In this document: in pieces, positions 47,061 through 58,646 of the stretch
Numbering within the stretch: position 1 is the first letter of the stretch
Layout of the letters: each line of letters opens with the position of its first letter
Assembly (NCBI RefSeq): GCF_001245615.1
Contig: NZ_CWKH01000001.1
Coordinates: 2,170,001-2,234,000 of the forward strand
From: Mycolicibacterium neworleansense
Lineage (GTDB): Bacteria; Actinomycetota; Actinomycetes; Mycobacteriales; Mycobacteriaceae
DNA length: 64,000 nt
Direction of reading: 5' to 3'
Position numbers and translations under genes: made by a program
The notes under the pieces: generated by a model
Told to the model about the DNA's origin: nothing
The model's database searches: none
What the model saw: only the letters and a program-made list of their open reading frames with translations

Positions 47061-47707
47061 TCGCTCATCGTAGTGACCGGATCCTGATCCGCTCGGGCAC
47101 GCCCGCCGCTGAAATCGTGGAACAACAACGAGCGCGGGGTGAGCCGCAGGAACAGCTGCACGAGCGGGCCGATTCCGAAGGCATAGACCACGGTGCCGAC
47201 GCCGACGGTGCCACCCAGCAGCCAGCCCACAGCCAGCACGGTCGCCTCGATCGCGGTGCGCACCAACCGCACTGACAATCCGGTGCGGGCCACCAATCCG
47301 GTCATCAGGCCGTCACGGGGCCCGGGGCCCAGGCCGGCACCGATATAGAGCACGGTGCTGATCGCGTTGAGCACTACGCCGCCGAGCAGCATCGCGATGC
47401 TCGCCGGCAGCGCCGACGGCGCGGGCAGCACGGCCAGCGTCGCGTCCACCGTCACGGCGAGGACGATGACGTTGAGGATGGTCCCGATTCCGGGACGGTT
47501 GCGCAGCGGGATCCAGGCCAGCAGGACCACGACGCCGACGACGGCCGAGGCCATGCCCAGACTCAGCGGGGTGTGCCGGGTCAGACCCTGGTGAAAGACG
47601 TCCCACGGGTCGAGCCCCAGCCCGGCGCGGACCATCATCGCCATGGATACGCCGTAGCCGCACAGGCCGATCAGGAGCAGCGCGCCGCGAGTGAACGCCG
47701 TCCTCAT
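46991..47707 (-). CDS. YczE/YitT-family membrane protein
   Basis: A 238-residue integral membrane protein with about five hydrophobic helices. It starts MRTAFTRGALLLIGLCGYGVSM and has LGLDPWDVFHQGL and AGLGPGPRDGLMTGL, the two characteristic repeats of the YczE group. Transported substrate or role unknown. The ATG overlaps the stop of a 49-residue gene (ATGA), and a MocR regulator is divergent; YczE proteins are repeatedly found beside MocR regulators in bacteria, so the regulator probably controls it. The C-terminal tail (residues 205-238) is polar. Confidence 0.87.
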   Translation of the reverse strand: MRTAFTRGALLLIGLCGYGVSMAMMVRAGLGLDPWDVFHQGLTRHTPLSLGMASAVVGVVVLLAWIPLRNRPGIGTILNVIVLAVTVDATLAVLPAPSALPASIAMLLGGVVLNAISTVLYIGAGLGPGPRDGLMTGLVARTGLSVRLVRTAIEATVLAVGWLLGGTVGVGTVVYAFGIGPLVQLFLRLTPRSLLFHDFSGGRARADQDPVTTMSEWPQGNAPTRQSTMTETEPTPTC

Positions 47708-47853
47708 GCGTGATCGGGGAATCGGGCGCGGATCGCGTCGAGCTCGCTCTGCACGCGGCGGGCGTCCACATCGCACGCACCGCCGGGCAGGTTGGCGGGG
47801 TCATGCAGACGGCGGAGACTCTCCGCCAGTCGAGAAATCCAGTTCCGAGGCAT
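47704..47853 (-). CDS. Small protein, 49 residues, coupled to the YczE-like gene
   Basis: Reads MPRNWISRLAESLRRLHDP and then NLPGGACDVDARRVQSELDAI, ending RFPDHA. It contains an amphipathic helix, one cysteine and no membrane segment. Its stop overlaps the membrane-protein start, which suggests a real coupled gene. I do not recognise a family. A longer frame upstream crosses the divergent regulator start and is not used. Confidence 0.6.
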   Translation of the reverse strand: MPRNWISRLAESLRRLHDPANLPGGACDVDARRVQSELDAIRARFPDHA

Positions 47854-47891
47854 GCGTCCATATTCGTGGCGATGTGGCTTGCTGCTCAATA

Positions 47892-47911
47892 GCCAGTTAG
47901 CGCATACTGGC
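47892..47911. promoter_or_regulatory. Candidate MocR operator
   Basis: GCCAGT-N8-ACTGGC, a perfect 6-base-arm palindrome in the divergent region, ending six bases before the MocR ATG and about 38 bases from the small gene. Confidence 0.5.
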
Positions 47912-47917
47912 CTTATT

Positions 47918-49357
47918 ATGTCGACAGATATGGCCGCCCGAGCTCTTGATGTGGACCTTTTGGCCCGCGAACTTGGCAACTGGCGTACCTCCAGTCAAAG
48001 TGGCCCCGCCTATCTGGGCCTGGCCGACGCCATCCGGTTGCTCATCGTGGACGGCCGGGTGCCGGTCGGATCGCGCCTGCCCAGCGAACGGGCGCTGGCC
48101 GAATCGCTGCGGGTGTCCCGCACCACCGTCACCGCGGCGTTCTCCCAGCTGCGCGACGACGGTTATCTGCATGCCCGCCGCGGCGCCCGCAGCACCACGG
48201 CGCTTCCCGCGGCCACTCACATCGAGCCGGAGGCCACCACCCCGACGGTCAGCCTGGCTGCTGCGGCCCTGTCCGCACCCGGTACCGCCGTGCTGGAGGC
48301 GTTCGCCGACGCCGGCCGCGACATCGCGCCGTACCTGCGCGAGCCCGGGCACGAGTTGATGGGCGTCGGCCCGTTGCGCGCCGCCATCGCCGAAAGGTAC
48401 TGCGCCCGTGGGTTGCCCACCGACCCCAGCCAGATCATGGTGACCAGCGGCGCCCAGCATGCCATCGGTCTGATCCTGGCCAGCCACACCCAGCCCGGTG
48501 ATCGGGTGCTCGTCGAGCAACCCACGTATCACGGTGCGCTCTCGGCGATCTCGACGGCCGGGGCACGGGCGGTCCCGGTCGCCCTGACCGACGACGGCTG
48601 GGAGCTCGACGCGGTGCACGCCGCCGTGCGGCAGCTGGCCCCCAGCCTGGCCTACCTGGTTCCCGACAGCCACAACCCCACGGGGTTCACCATGTCCCCC
48701 GCGGAGCGAAAGCGGTTGGGGCAGATCATTTCCGACACGCGGACCCGGACCATCGTCGACGAGTCGATCGCGGACATGTGGATCGATGAGGCTCCTCCGG
48801 AGCCGCTGGCCGCCTCGGTGGCCCGCGACGATCTGGTGCTCACCATCGGCTCGATGTCCAAGTCGTTCTGGGGTGGCCTGCGGGTCGGCTGGATTCGCGC
48901 CGAACGCGGCACCCTGGCCACCATCGCGGCGATCCGGCCGTCGGTGGATCTGGGCACCCCGATCCTCGAACAGCTCGCCGCGGCACGGTTGCTGGGGATG
49001 CGCGCGGAGGTCCTGCCCGAGCGACGCGAGATCATCCGCGTGCGTAGGGAGTTCCTGGTGGCGCTGCTGGCCCGCGAACTTCCGGATTGGCAGCCCGGGC
49101 ACGGCCGCGGCGGGATGTCGTTGTGGGTGAGGCTGCCCGCGCCGATGAGCACGGCGTTGTCCGCGGCCGCGATGCGGCTCGGTCTGGATGTGCCTGCTGG
49201 CCCGCGGTTCGGCGTGGACGGCACGCTCGAGCGCTTCATCCGGCTGCCCTATGCGCTGCCCGAACCCGAACTCGAAGAGGCGGTGCACCTACTGGCACGG
49301 GCCTGGCACAGCATCACCGGCACGCTCAGTGCGCAGCCGCAGACGCTGGTGGTCTAG
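47918..49357 (+). CDS. MocR-type regulator (GntR helix-turn-helix plus aminotransferase domain)
   Basis: A 479-residue two-domain protein. The winged helix (GPAYLGLADAIRLLIVDGRVPVGSRLPSERALAE, then RTTVTAAFSQLRDDGY) covers roughly residues 25-95. A fold-type I aminotransferase domain follows with VEQPTYHGALS, PDSHNPTGFTM and the PLP lysine in GSMSKSFWGGLRVGW. MocR proteins sense PLP-bound ligands. The divergent YczE-like operon is the likely target. The start is the ATG after the palindrome; there is no clear Shine-Dalgarno. Confidence 0.9.
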   Translation: MSTDMAARALDVDLLARELGNWRTSSQSGPAYLGLADAIRLLIVDGRVPVGSRLPSERALAESLRVSRTTVTAAFSQLRDDGYLHARRGARSTTALPAATHIEPEATTPTVSLAAAALSAPGTAVLEAFADAGRDIAPYLREPGHELMGVGPLRAAIAERYCARGLPTDPSQIMVTSGAQHAIGLILASHTQPGDRVLVEQPTYHGALSAISTAGARAVPVALTDDGWELDAVHAAVRQLAPSLAYLVPDSHNPTGFTMSPAERKRLGQIISDTRTRTIVDESIADMWIDEAPPEPLAASVARDDLVLTIGSMSKSFWGGLRVGWIRAERGTLATIAAIRPSVDLGTPILEQLAAARLLGMRAEVLPERREIIRVRREFLVALLARELPDWQPGHGRGGMSLWVRLPAPMSTALSAAAMRLGLDVPAGPRFGVDGTLERFIRLPYALPEPELEEAVHLLARAWHSITGTLSAQPQTLVV

Positions 49358-49366
49358 CCGAAAGTT

Positions 49367-49675
49367 CTACGGCTGCTGCGCCATTGCGTAGCAGGTGCTG
49401 TAATGCTCGATGGTGCACGGAATCCCGTTCACCGTCGGCAGCTGTCCCGGCTGGTTGGTGATGTTGGTTCCCCCGGCGCTGGGCGCCATCACCGGCGGTG
49501 CCACTGCACCCATCCCACCGCCGGACGAACCGGCCACGCACACACCCTCGAACTTGGTCTGCACCGTTCCCGAGGGGCATCGCTTGGCCTCGGCCGGGGC
49601 GGCGACCGCGAGCTGCCCCAGAACTGCCGCAACGGCGAACGCGCCAACCACGACCGTGTGTTTCAGGTTCGCCAT
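49367..49675 (-). CDS. Small secreted mycobacterial protein
   Basis: A 102-residue protein with a signal peptide (TVVVGAFAVAAVLGQLAVAAPAEA, cleavage about residue 30). The mature part has four cysteines (RCPSG, GVCVA, IPCTI, TCYAM), enough for two disulfides, and a glycine/proline-rich middle. The family is recognisable in mycobacteria but has no known role. It is convergent with the MocR gene and lies downstream of serB2 on the same strand. Confidence 0.75.
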   Translation of the reverse strand: MANLKHTVVVGAFAVAAVLGQLAVAAPAEAKRCPSGTVQTKFEGVCVAGSSGGGMGAVAPPVMAPSAGGTNITNQPGQLPTVNGIPCTIEHYSTCYAMAQQP

Positions 49676-49722
49676 GCCCCCACCCTACTTCAGGACCGGT
49701 GCGGTATTCACCCGGAGCGCCG

Positions 49723-52770
<3,048 letters not shown>

Positions 52771-52913
52771 TTATCGAACTGAATCCTAACGCTCCCGGCG
52801 GCCTCTGCGTCCGTGGGTCCTACAAACTGTCGTACTGCGTGGCGGTTCAGCGTCGATTCCGTCGGCGGCGAGGGCCTGACCAGCGGTAAGAGCGTGAATG
52901 TTACGGTCGCCCG

Positions 52914-53996
52914 GTGCTGACCAACCGACCCCGCGCCGCAGTCGCGGTGATCGCCGCGGCCGCAGCCCTCGCCAGTGGGTGCGGCTCTGCCGAGCAGACG
53001 CAGCAGGCGCAGACGTCGATGACCACCAGCGTCACCAAGATCGCCGACGCGGGGGTGCTGGGTAATCAGCGCCGCCCCGACGAATCGTGTGCGGCCGAGC
53101 CGGCCGCAGCCGACCAGTCGGCACGCGAGGTCCGCAATGCTCGCGGAGACGGAGCAGACGGCTCGGATATTCCGGAGTCCACCGAGGTGCGCGGCGACCC
53201 GCAGCGCATCGTCGCACTGTCCGGAGACCAGCTCGATGCGTTGTGTGCGCTGGGCCTGCAGTCCCGCATCGTCGCGGCCGCAGTTCCCGACGGCTCGTCC
53301 GGGCAACCCTCTTATCTGGGTGCCGTCGTGCACGGGGTCGCCCCGGCCGGTCCGCGAACCGCACCGGACCTCGACGCCGTCAAGGCGGCCAACCCGGAGC
53401 TGATCCTGGGATCGGTGAGCCTTACCCCCGCATCGTTCGGCGCGTTGTCGGCGATCGCCCCGACCGTGTTCACCGGGGCGCCCGGGTCCGCCTGGCGCGA
53501 CACCCTGCGCACGGTGGGTGCGGCGACCGGCCGCGCGGACGCGGCGGCCGATCTGATCGCGAAGTTCGACGACGCCGCCCGTGAGACCGGTGCGAAGAAC
53601 GACGCCCCGCACTTTCAGGCCTCGGTGGTGCAGCTGACCGAGAACAGTGTCCGGGTCTACGGCGCCAACACCTTCTCCGGCAGCGTGCTGGCCACGGTGG
53701 GGTTGGATCGTCCCGCCGCACAACGTTTTACCGATAAGCCCTACGAGGAGCTCGGCACCACCGACGCTGATTACCGCATCGCGGACGCGGACATCGTCTA
53801 CGTCTCGTTCGCCTCCGCGGCCGCGAAGGACAACGCACCCGAGATCCTGCAGAGCACGGCCTGGCGGGACTTGTCGGCGGCCAAGGACAACCGGGTGTTC
53901 GTGGTGAACAACGAGGTCTGGCAGACCGGCCAGAACATCGTGGCCGCCCGCGGCATCCTCGATGACCTGCGTTGGGTGAACGCCCCGATCAACTGA
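52914..53996 (+). CDS. fecB: Iron-siderophore ABC transporter substrate-binding lipoprotein (FecB-like)
   Basis: A 360-residue class III binding lipoprotein at the position of Rv3044. Lipobox ALASGC with Cys23; the mature protein has QRIVALSGDQLDALCALGLQ and NPELILGSVSLT, as in FecB/FepB proteins, and a final DDLRWVNAPIN. It should capture ferric siderophore outside the membrane; the matching permease is elsewhere. The GTG start begins MLTNRPRAAV. Its 3' end overlaps the convergent oxygenase gene by eight bases. Confidence 0.9.
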   Translation: MLTNRPRAAVAVIAAAAALASGCGSAEQTQQAQTSMTTSVTKIADAGVLGNQRRPDESCAAEPAAADQSAREVRNARGDGADGSDIPESTEVRGDPQRIVALSGDQLDALCALGLQSRIVAAAVPDGSSGQPSYLGAVVHGVAPAGPRTAPDLDAVKAANPELILGSVSLTPASFGALSAIAPTVFTGAPGSAWRDTLRTVGAATGRADAAADLIAKFDDAARETGAKNDAPHFQASVVQLTENSVRVYGANTFSGSVLATVGLDRPAAQRFTDKPYEELGTTDADYRIADADIVYVSFASAAAKDNAPEILQSTAWRDLSAAKDNRVFVVNNEVWQTGQNIVAARGILDDLRWVNAPIN

Positions 53997-55050
53997 TCCC
54001 GTCGACTCCGCGCCCGGCCTGCCGGCCGAATTGGCCGGTGGCCAGCGACCCGTCGGGCAGGACCAGCTCGCCGGCCTGCATGCGGCGGCGCAGATAGGTG
54101 AAGGTCTGGGCGGTCTGGGCGAACAGGTGCTCGCCTGCGCGCAGCGCCGGACGCCGGGGTCCGTCGGCGGTGACGAACCGGGGCAGCGGTTTCACCTCGG
54201 TGTGATAGTCGACGTTGAAGAACAGCGGGAATGAGTAGCGCTCCCGGGCTACCCGGCGCACCCGGTGACTGGTCGCCACGAATGTCCCGTTGGTCCACAG
54301 TTCCAGCAGATCCCCGATGTTGACGACGAATGTGCCGTCCACCGGGGGCACGTCGATCCACTCACCGGCGCCGTTGAGCACCTCCAGGCCGGGTGCGGTG
54401 GGCTTGAGCAGGGTGAAGCACTCGTAGTCGGTGTGCGCGCCGATGCCCTGGCTGTCCTGCGCGCCGGCGTCGTACGGGTAGTGCATCAACCGCAGTTGAC
54501 TGGGCGTCTTGGTGGCGTGCCGGGAGAACACGTCGGGGTCCTCCCCCAGTGCCACCGCGAACGCCCACAACAATTGCTTGCCCACGTCGAGTACGGCCCG
54601 GTAGTAGGAGGTCACCGCTTCGGCGAAGCCGGGGAGGTCGGGCCAGGTGTTGGGTCCGAGCATCGGGTTGCCCGCCAAGTGGTCGGGGTCGTCGGCGGGC
54701 AGGTCCAGTGCGGTGTCGAACGCTTCCTTCAGGTCGGGCGGGTTGTCGGATTCGAGGCCCTCCTCCCCCACCGGGACGTAACCCCGGTGGCACCGCGACA
54801 ACCCGATGTAGCTGCGCATCTTCTCTTCCAGCGGCAGTGCGAAGAATTCTTTTGTCGCGGTGAGCATCTGTTCGAACAACGACTCGTCGATACCTGACCC
54901 GCTGATATAGAAGAAGCCGACTTCCCTTGCTGCGCTGCCGATCTCGGCCGCAACCCGTTCCCGCTCGGCACGCAGTTCCGAACGTAGCCCGCTGATGTCG
55001 ATGACCGGCACGGAGTCGAACGCCGCCAACGCTGATGCACTGCCACTCAC
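53989..55050 (-). CDS. Isopenicillin-N-synthase-family 2-oxoglutarate/Fe(II) oxygenase
   Basis: A 353-residue oxygenase. The N-terminal DIOX_N region begins VPVIDISGLRSELRAER; the double-stranded helix carries iron ligands His and Asp in IGAHTDYECFTLL and the distal His in VATSHRVRR, and the arginine in RERYSFPLFF binds 2-oxoglutarate. Family members hydroxylate or cyclise small molecules. Last gene of the transporter operon, its GTG start overlaps the previous stop (GTGA). Substrate unknown; the context suggests it acts on the imported compound. Confidence 0.9.
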   Translation of the reverse strand: MSGSASALAAFDSVPVIDISGLRSELRAERERVAAEIGSAAREVGFFYISGSGIDESLFEQMLTATKEFFALPLEEKMRSYIGLSRCHRGYVPVGEEGLESDNPPDLKEAFDTALDLPADDPDHLAGNPMLGPNTWPDLPGFAEAVTSYYRAVLDVGKQLLWAFAVALGEDPDVFSRHATKTPSQLRLMHYPYDAGAQDSQGIGAHTDYECFTLLKPTAPGLEVLNGAGEWIDVPPVDGTFVVNIGDLLELWTNGTFVATSHRVRRVARERYSFPLFFNVDYHTEVKPLPRFVTADGPRRPALRAGEHLFAQTAQTFTYLRRRMQAGELVLPDGSLATGQFGRQAGRGVDGIS

Positions 55051-55586
55051 AGATCCACTGTCCCTTCACTTCGTTCCACGACCCAGCGGACGCCGTTGGC
55101 CCGGATCTGCTCACCTTCCAGATCGATTGCGAGCGAGGTCCATTGCGGGCCGCCCACGGTGTCGATCACCACCTCGTCGCCGTCCAGCCAGCCGAAGTCC
55201 GGGCCCACCCGCACCAGAACGGCCCGGCTGCCGTCCGTTGCCCGCAGGAAGAGCCCGCCGTGCGGCACCGTCGGTCCGGGATCACGCAACCAGTGTTCGA
55301 CGTAGTCCTCGTGCACTCCGGTTTCGATCAGCGTTTCTCCGTCCCAACGCATCTCGCCCTCGTCGGGAGTGGGACCCGACGGCTCGAGTTCGATGTCGCG
55401 TCGCCAGGAGAAGACGGTGCCGCGCTGGATCAGCTCACCGCCGAAGCCGCGGGAGTCGACGTAGGCGCTCCCGGCCTGCAACCACGTGACGCCGGCCTCG
55501 GTGTCGCACGATCCGTCGGCCTCGATCAGCAGGGTGCGCCGCCACAGTCCGGCGCAGTCGGAGGCCATCACCGCCTTCACGGACAT
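55047..55586 (-). CDS. Unrecognised protein, 179 residues, in the accessory operon
   Basis: I do not recognise this protein with confidence. It is soluble, acidic and beta-rich, with repeated short strands (CAGLWRRTLLIEADGSCD; GTVFSWRRDIEL; FGWLDGDEVVIDTVGGPQW; ANGVRWVVER), suggesting a lipocalin-like or similar barrel. Its start overlaps the metallo-hydrolase end by ten bases and its stop overlaps the oxygenase start, so it is surely part of the operon. Possible roles are ligand binding or an accessory enzyme. Confidence 0.65.
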   Translation of the reverse strand: MSVKAVMASDCAGLWRRTLLIEADGSCDTEAGVTWLQAGSAYVDSRGFGGELIQRGTVFSWRRDIELEPSGPTPDEGEMRWDGETLIETGVHEDYVEHWLRDPGPTVPHGGLFLRATDGSRAVLVRVGPDFGWLDGDEVVIDTVGGPQWTSLAIDLEGEQIRANGVRWVVERSEGTVDL

Positions 55587-56434
55587 TCCTGTTGCAGCCC
55601 GTGCTGGACGGGCCCGAAGCGCTCGTGGAAGTGGTGCGTGAGGCCGGGCCATACCTCCGGATCATGGCCGGGGATCAACTGATATCCCTTGTCGCGCGCC
55701 AGCTTCTTGAGCCTGCGGATCGGTTCGACGGTGTCTTCGGGCTCGACGTCGATGAAGCCGCCAATCGGGAGTTCCTGCTCGATGTTCTCCGTCAGGTCCG
55801 CGGCATCGAACGCGAACACGAACCCGCCACCGCCGACGGACTCGTCGAGTTCCACGGCGAAGCTCTGGTGCCCGGGCGTATGTCCGTACGTGGGGATCGC
55901 GGTGATGCCGGGCGCGATGGTGGCCTCACCGTCAGCCAGCCGCCAGTCGATGTTCGGATCGTCGAAGTCGACCCGGACGATCGCGTTGCGTTCCGGCTCA
56001 GGGTGATTCGACAGCCCGTAGTCGAGCTCGCGGCGCTGGGCGTGCACCGGCACCTTGCCGGCGAACAACTTGAGTCCACCGGCATGGTCGTGGTGCAGGT
56101 GACTCACCGCGACGGTGTGGATGTCGTCGAAGTCGACGCCCACCTCGGCGAGCCGCTGCTCGATCGGCTCGCCGGGCCCCGGCAGCACCGGCCGGTACTC
56201 CACCGTCGGGAAGAACCGGCGATACAGCGCGGGGTCACGCACCAGTGCGGTGTTGAACCCGGTATCGAGCAGAACCCACCCCCCGTCGGTCTGAAGCAGC
56301 ACTCCGGGCACGGGTTCGCGCATGCGCTCGGTGGCTGGCGCGCCATGGACCGAAACCGATTTCGGCAGTTCCTCCCAGCCCAGGGTGAGCAGGATGATGT
56401 GGCGGACTCCGCTCTTGCGGACCAGGGTCGCCAT
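55577..56434 (-). CDS. Metallo-beta-lactamase-fold hydrolase (lactonase-like)
   Basis: A 285-residue MBL-fold hydrolase. Metal ligands: HLHHDHAGG (motif 2), GHTPGHQ (motif 3), an aspartate in FAFDAADL and a histidine in IPGHDPEVW. The spacing and length resemble the AHL-lactonase group (AttM/AiiA type), so lactone opening is plausible, but other esters or thioesters are possible. Its start overlaps the binding-protein stop (TGATG). Part of the eight-gene operon. Confidence 0.88.
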   Translation of the reverse strand: MATLVRKSGVRHIILLTLGWEELPKSVSVHGAPATERMREPVPGVLLQTDGGWVLLDTGFNTALVRDPALYRRFFPTVEYRPVLPGPGEPIEQRLAEVGVDFDDIHTVAVSHLHHDHAGGLKLFAGKVPVHAQRRELDYGLSNHPEPERNAIVRVDFDDPNIDWRLADGEATIAPGITAIPTYGHTPGHQSFAVELDESVGGGGFVFAFDAADLTENIEQELPIGGFIDVEPEDTVEPIRRLKKLARDKGYQLIPGHDPEVWPGLTHHFHERFGPVQHGLQQECP

Positions 56435-58014
56435 CAGCCCACCGACAGTGCGGCGAGCCGCAGCGAGTTGGGGTTGGTCACCACGTGGGCCTGTTCGACG
56501 CCCTTGAGCCAGGGCTGGGCCACCATGAAGTCGTTGACGTCGGCGATGTTCAGCCAGCAGCCGGTCTTCACCGCTTCCAGCCCGGCCCGCGAGAACACCG
56601 CGGACTCACCGGTGGGCAGGCCACTCGCCAGCGCGTCGGTGACCGGTTGTGCCGAACAGCCCAGGTAGTTCAGGCCGCCGTCCGGATCCCACGAAATGTG
56701 GCCCCAGGTGTACGGCGACGGGGCGTCGGGCCAGGCCAGTGCAGTGAAGATCTCCGGAGCCGACTGACCGTCAGAACCGACCCAGCCGTAGATCTCGGAT
56801 GTCGGGTAGGCCTGCACCTTGGCCGTCAATCCCGCCGCGGCGAGCTGCGTCTGGAGCAGATTGCTGACCAGTTGGTTGTCGGGATTGCTCGAGTCATAAC
56901 CGATCGTGATCGCCTTCTGGTCCGCGGGTAGTCCCGCGGCTATGCCGGTCAGCGCGGACGGATCATGGGCCACAGCCTGATTGGCAAAGTCGGAGGCCAT
57001 CATGTTGGGCGGATAGATCTGCCGTGCCACATCGCCGCGCCCGAAATACGTCTGCTTGACGAGCTCATCGACGTTGATCGCCTGCAGCACCGCGGTGCGG
57101 TTCTTGGCGTCGGTCATCATGCCCTTGTGCGGGTTCACGTACAGGTAGTTGGACATCATGGTCGGCAGCGAGTAATTGGCGAATGCCTGGTTGTCCAGGT
57201 AGGACTGGACCGCGGACGAGGGCAGGTCATGCAGGATCGCGGCGAGCTGCCCGTTGTTGAACTGGAGCTGCTGTGCCGAGACATCGGTGATCACCGGCAT
57301 CTCGATCTTCTCGAAGTACGGCTTGGTTCCCCAGTACTCCGGGAACGCCGCCATCGCATACCGGGATCCGACTTCGGCCGCGGTAAGCGTGTACGGCCCG
57401 GTCCCGAGGTCGTGATTCGTCAGATAGCTCTGCGCGTGGTCGGAGCCCGCGTTCTGTTGCAGGCCTTGAGGGCTCATCATCCTGGGTCCGTACGCGCAGG
57501 CGAGGTAGTCGAGGAAGGCTGCGTTCGGTGCCTTCAGCGTGATGGTGACGTCGTAATCACCCCGCGGGGTAACCGATTCCACATCCTTGACCATGTAGGC
57601 CGGGCCCTGGTTGACGGCGAGCCTGCGATCGAAAGACGCCTTGACGGCCTCCGCGGTGAACGGGGTGCCGTCGTGAAACTTGACGCCTTCGCGCAGCTTG
57701 AAGTCGAACACCTTGTTGTCGGGCGACGCTTTCCACTCGGTGGCCAAAAGCGGTTCCAGTTCGGGCTTGTCGGTGCCCGCCTTGTACTGCAGCAACCCCT
57801 CATACGTGTTGGTGGTCAGCAACAGCCCTTGGCCGGCGTAGTAGATGTCGGGGTCTGGCGGCTGACCTGGGTCCTGGAGGAAGGACAGGTGAAGCACCTT
57901 GTCGGTCGGCGCCGGACTGGGCGCTGCACTTCCCGAATCCGAACCGCCGCAGGCGGTCAGTGCCAATGCGGCCGTCGCGCTCACGGCAGCCATGGTCTTC
58001 CATCGCTTGATCAT
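56434..58014 (-). CDS. Peptide/small-molecule ABC transporter solute-binding lipoprotein
   Basis: A 526-residue family 5 (DppA/OppA) binding protein. Signal peptide with lipobox ALTACGGSDSG (Cys22) anchors it to the membrane. The body has NTYEGLLQYKAGTDKPELEPLLATEWKAS and FKLREGVKFHDGTPFTAEAVKASFDRR, the family signature. Ligands of the family include peptides, opines, sugars and glutathione; specificity cannot be read here. It overlaps the cysteine hydrolase gene (ATGA) rather than sitting beside the permeases, an uncommon order. Confidence 0.93.
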   Translation of the reverse strand: MIKRWKTMAAVSATAALALTACGGSDSGSAAPSPAPTDKVLHLSFLQDPGQPPDPDIYYAGQGLLLTTNTYEGLLQYKAGTDKPELEPLLATEWKASPDNKVFDFKLREGVKFHDGTPFTAEAVKASFDRRLAVNQGPAYMVKDVESVTPRGDYDVTITLKAPNAAFLDYLACAYGPRMMSPQGLQQNAGSDHAQSYLTNHDLGTGPYTLTAAEVGSRYAMAAFPEYWGTKPYFEKIEMPVITDVSAQQLQFNNGQLAAILHDLPSSAVQSYLDNQAFANYSLPTMMSNYLYVNPHKGMMTDAKNRTAVLQAINVDELVKQTYFGRGDVARQIYPPNMMASDFANQAVAHDPSALTGIAAGLPADQKAITIGYDSSNPDNQLVSNLLQTQLAAAGLTAKVQAYPTSEIYGWVGSDGQSAPEIFTALAWPDAPSPYTWGHISWDPDGGLNYLGCSAQPVTDALASGLPTGESAVFSRAGLEAVKTGCWLNIADVNDFMVAQPWLKGVEQAHVVTNPNSLRLAALSVG

Positions 58015-58646
58015 CGGGCGGCTCCTTCGAGGACGGGTCGGGAGGTGGCGAGTTCTGAGAAGGCGGCGAGGATCTCGTCGGAGGTTCGCAGTGCGCCGGT
58101 CTGCAGGTACTCCATGGCGTCCAGCGCGGCGTCATGGCGGTACTGCGACGACCCGCCCACGCAGTCGGTGACGACGCGGACATAGAAGTCACGCTGGTGG
58201 GCGTCGGCGAAGGTGTAGTGCACGCACACATCGGTGAGTCCGCCGATCAGGATGAGCGTCGAGGCCTTGAGACCGGACAGCACGATCTCGAAATCCGTTC
58301 CGATGAAACCGGAGTAGCGTCGCTTCACGATGTGGAACTCGTCCGGCAGTGGCCGCAACGTGGGTTCCAGGTCGGTGCCCGGCTGACCCTCGACACAGTG
58401 GACGCCCTCGGTGCCGTCGAGCTCGCGGCCGAAGTCGATTCCGCTGGGCCGATGGACCTCCTGGAAGAACACCACCGGGATTCCCGCCGCGCGGGCGGCG
58501 GCGAGCAGCTTTTCGGCGACCGCGACGCGCTCGGCATGACCGGGCATCACCGGAATCCCGGCGTCCTGGGCCGACATTCCCCCGCCCTCCTGGATGTCGA
58601 CCACGACAAGAACTGGATTACCCACGATGAGTGGCTGTTTGGGCAC
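58011..58646 (-). CDS. Isochorismatase-like cysteine hydrolase
   Basis: A 211-residue hydrolase. The catalytic triad is Asp in VLVVVDIQEGGG, Lys in HIVKRRYSGFIGTDF and Cys in IGGLTDVCVHYTFADA. Family members hydrolyse amides (nicotinamide, carbamoylsarcosine, ureidoacrylate) or vinyl ethers (isochorismate). The GTG start has an AGGAGG Shine-Dalgarno and follows the permease stop with no gap. It may cleave a C-N bond of the imported substrate. Confidence 0.9.
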   Translation of the reverse strand: MPKQPLIVGNPVLVVVDIQEGGGMSAQDAGIPVMPGHAERVAVAEKLLAAARAAGIPVVFFQEVHRPSGIDFGRELDGTEGVHCVEGQPGTDLEPTLRPLPDEFHIVKRRYSGFIGTDFEIVLSGLKASTLILIGGLTDVCVHYTFADAHQRDFYVRVVTDCVGGSSQYRHDAALDAMEYLQTGALRTSDEILAAFSELATSRPVLEGAAR

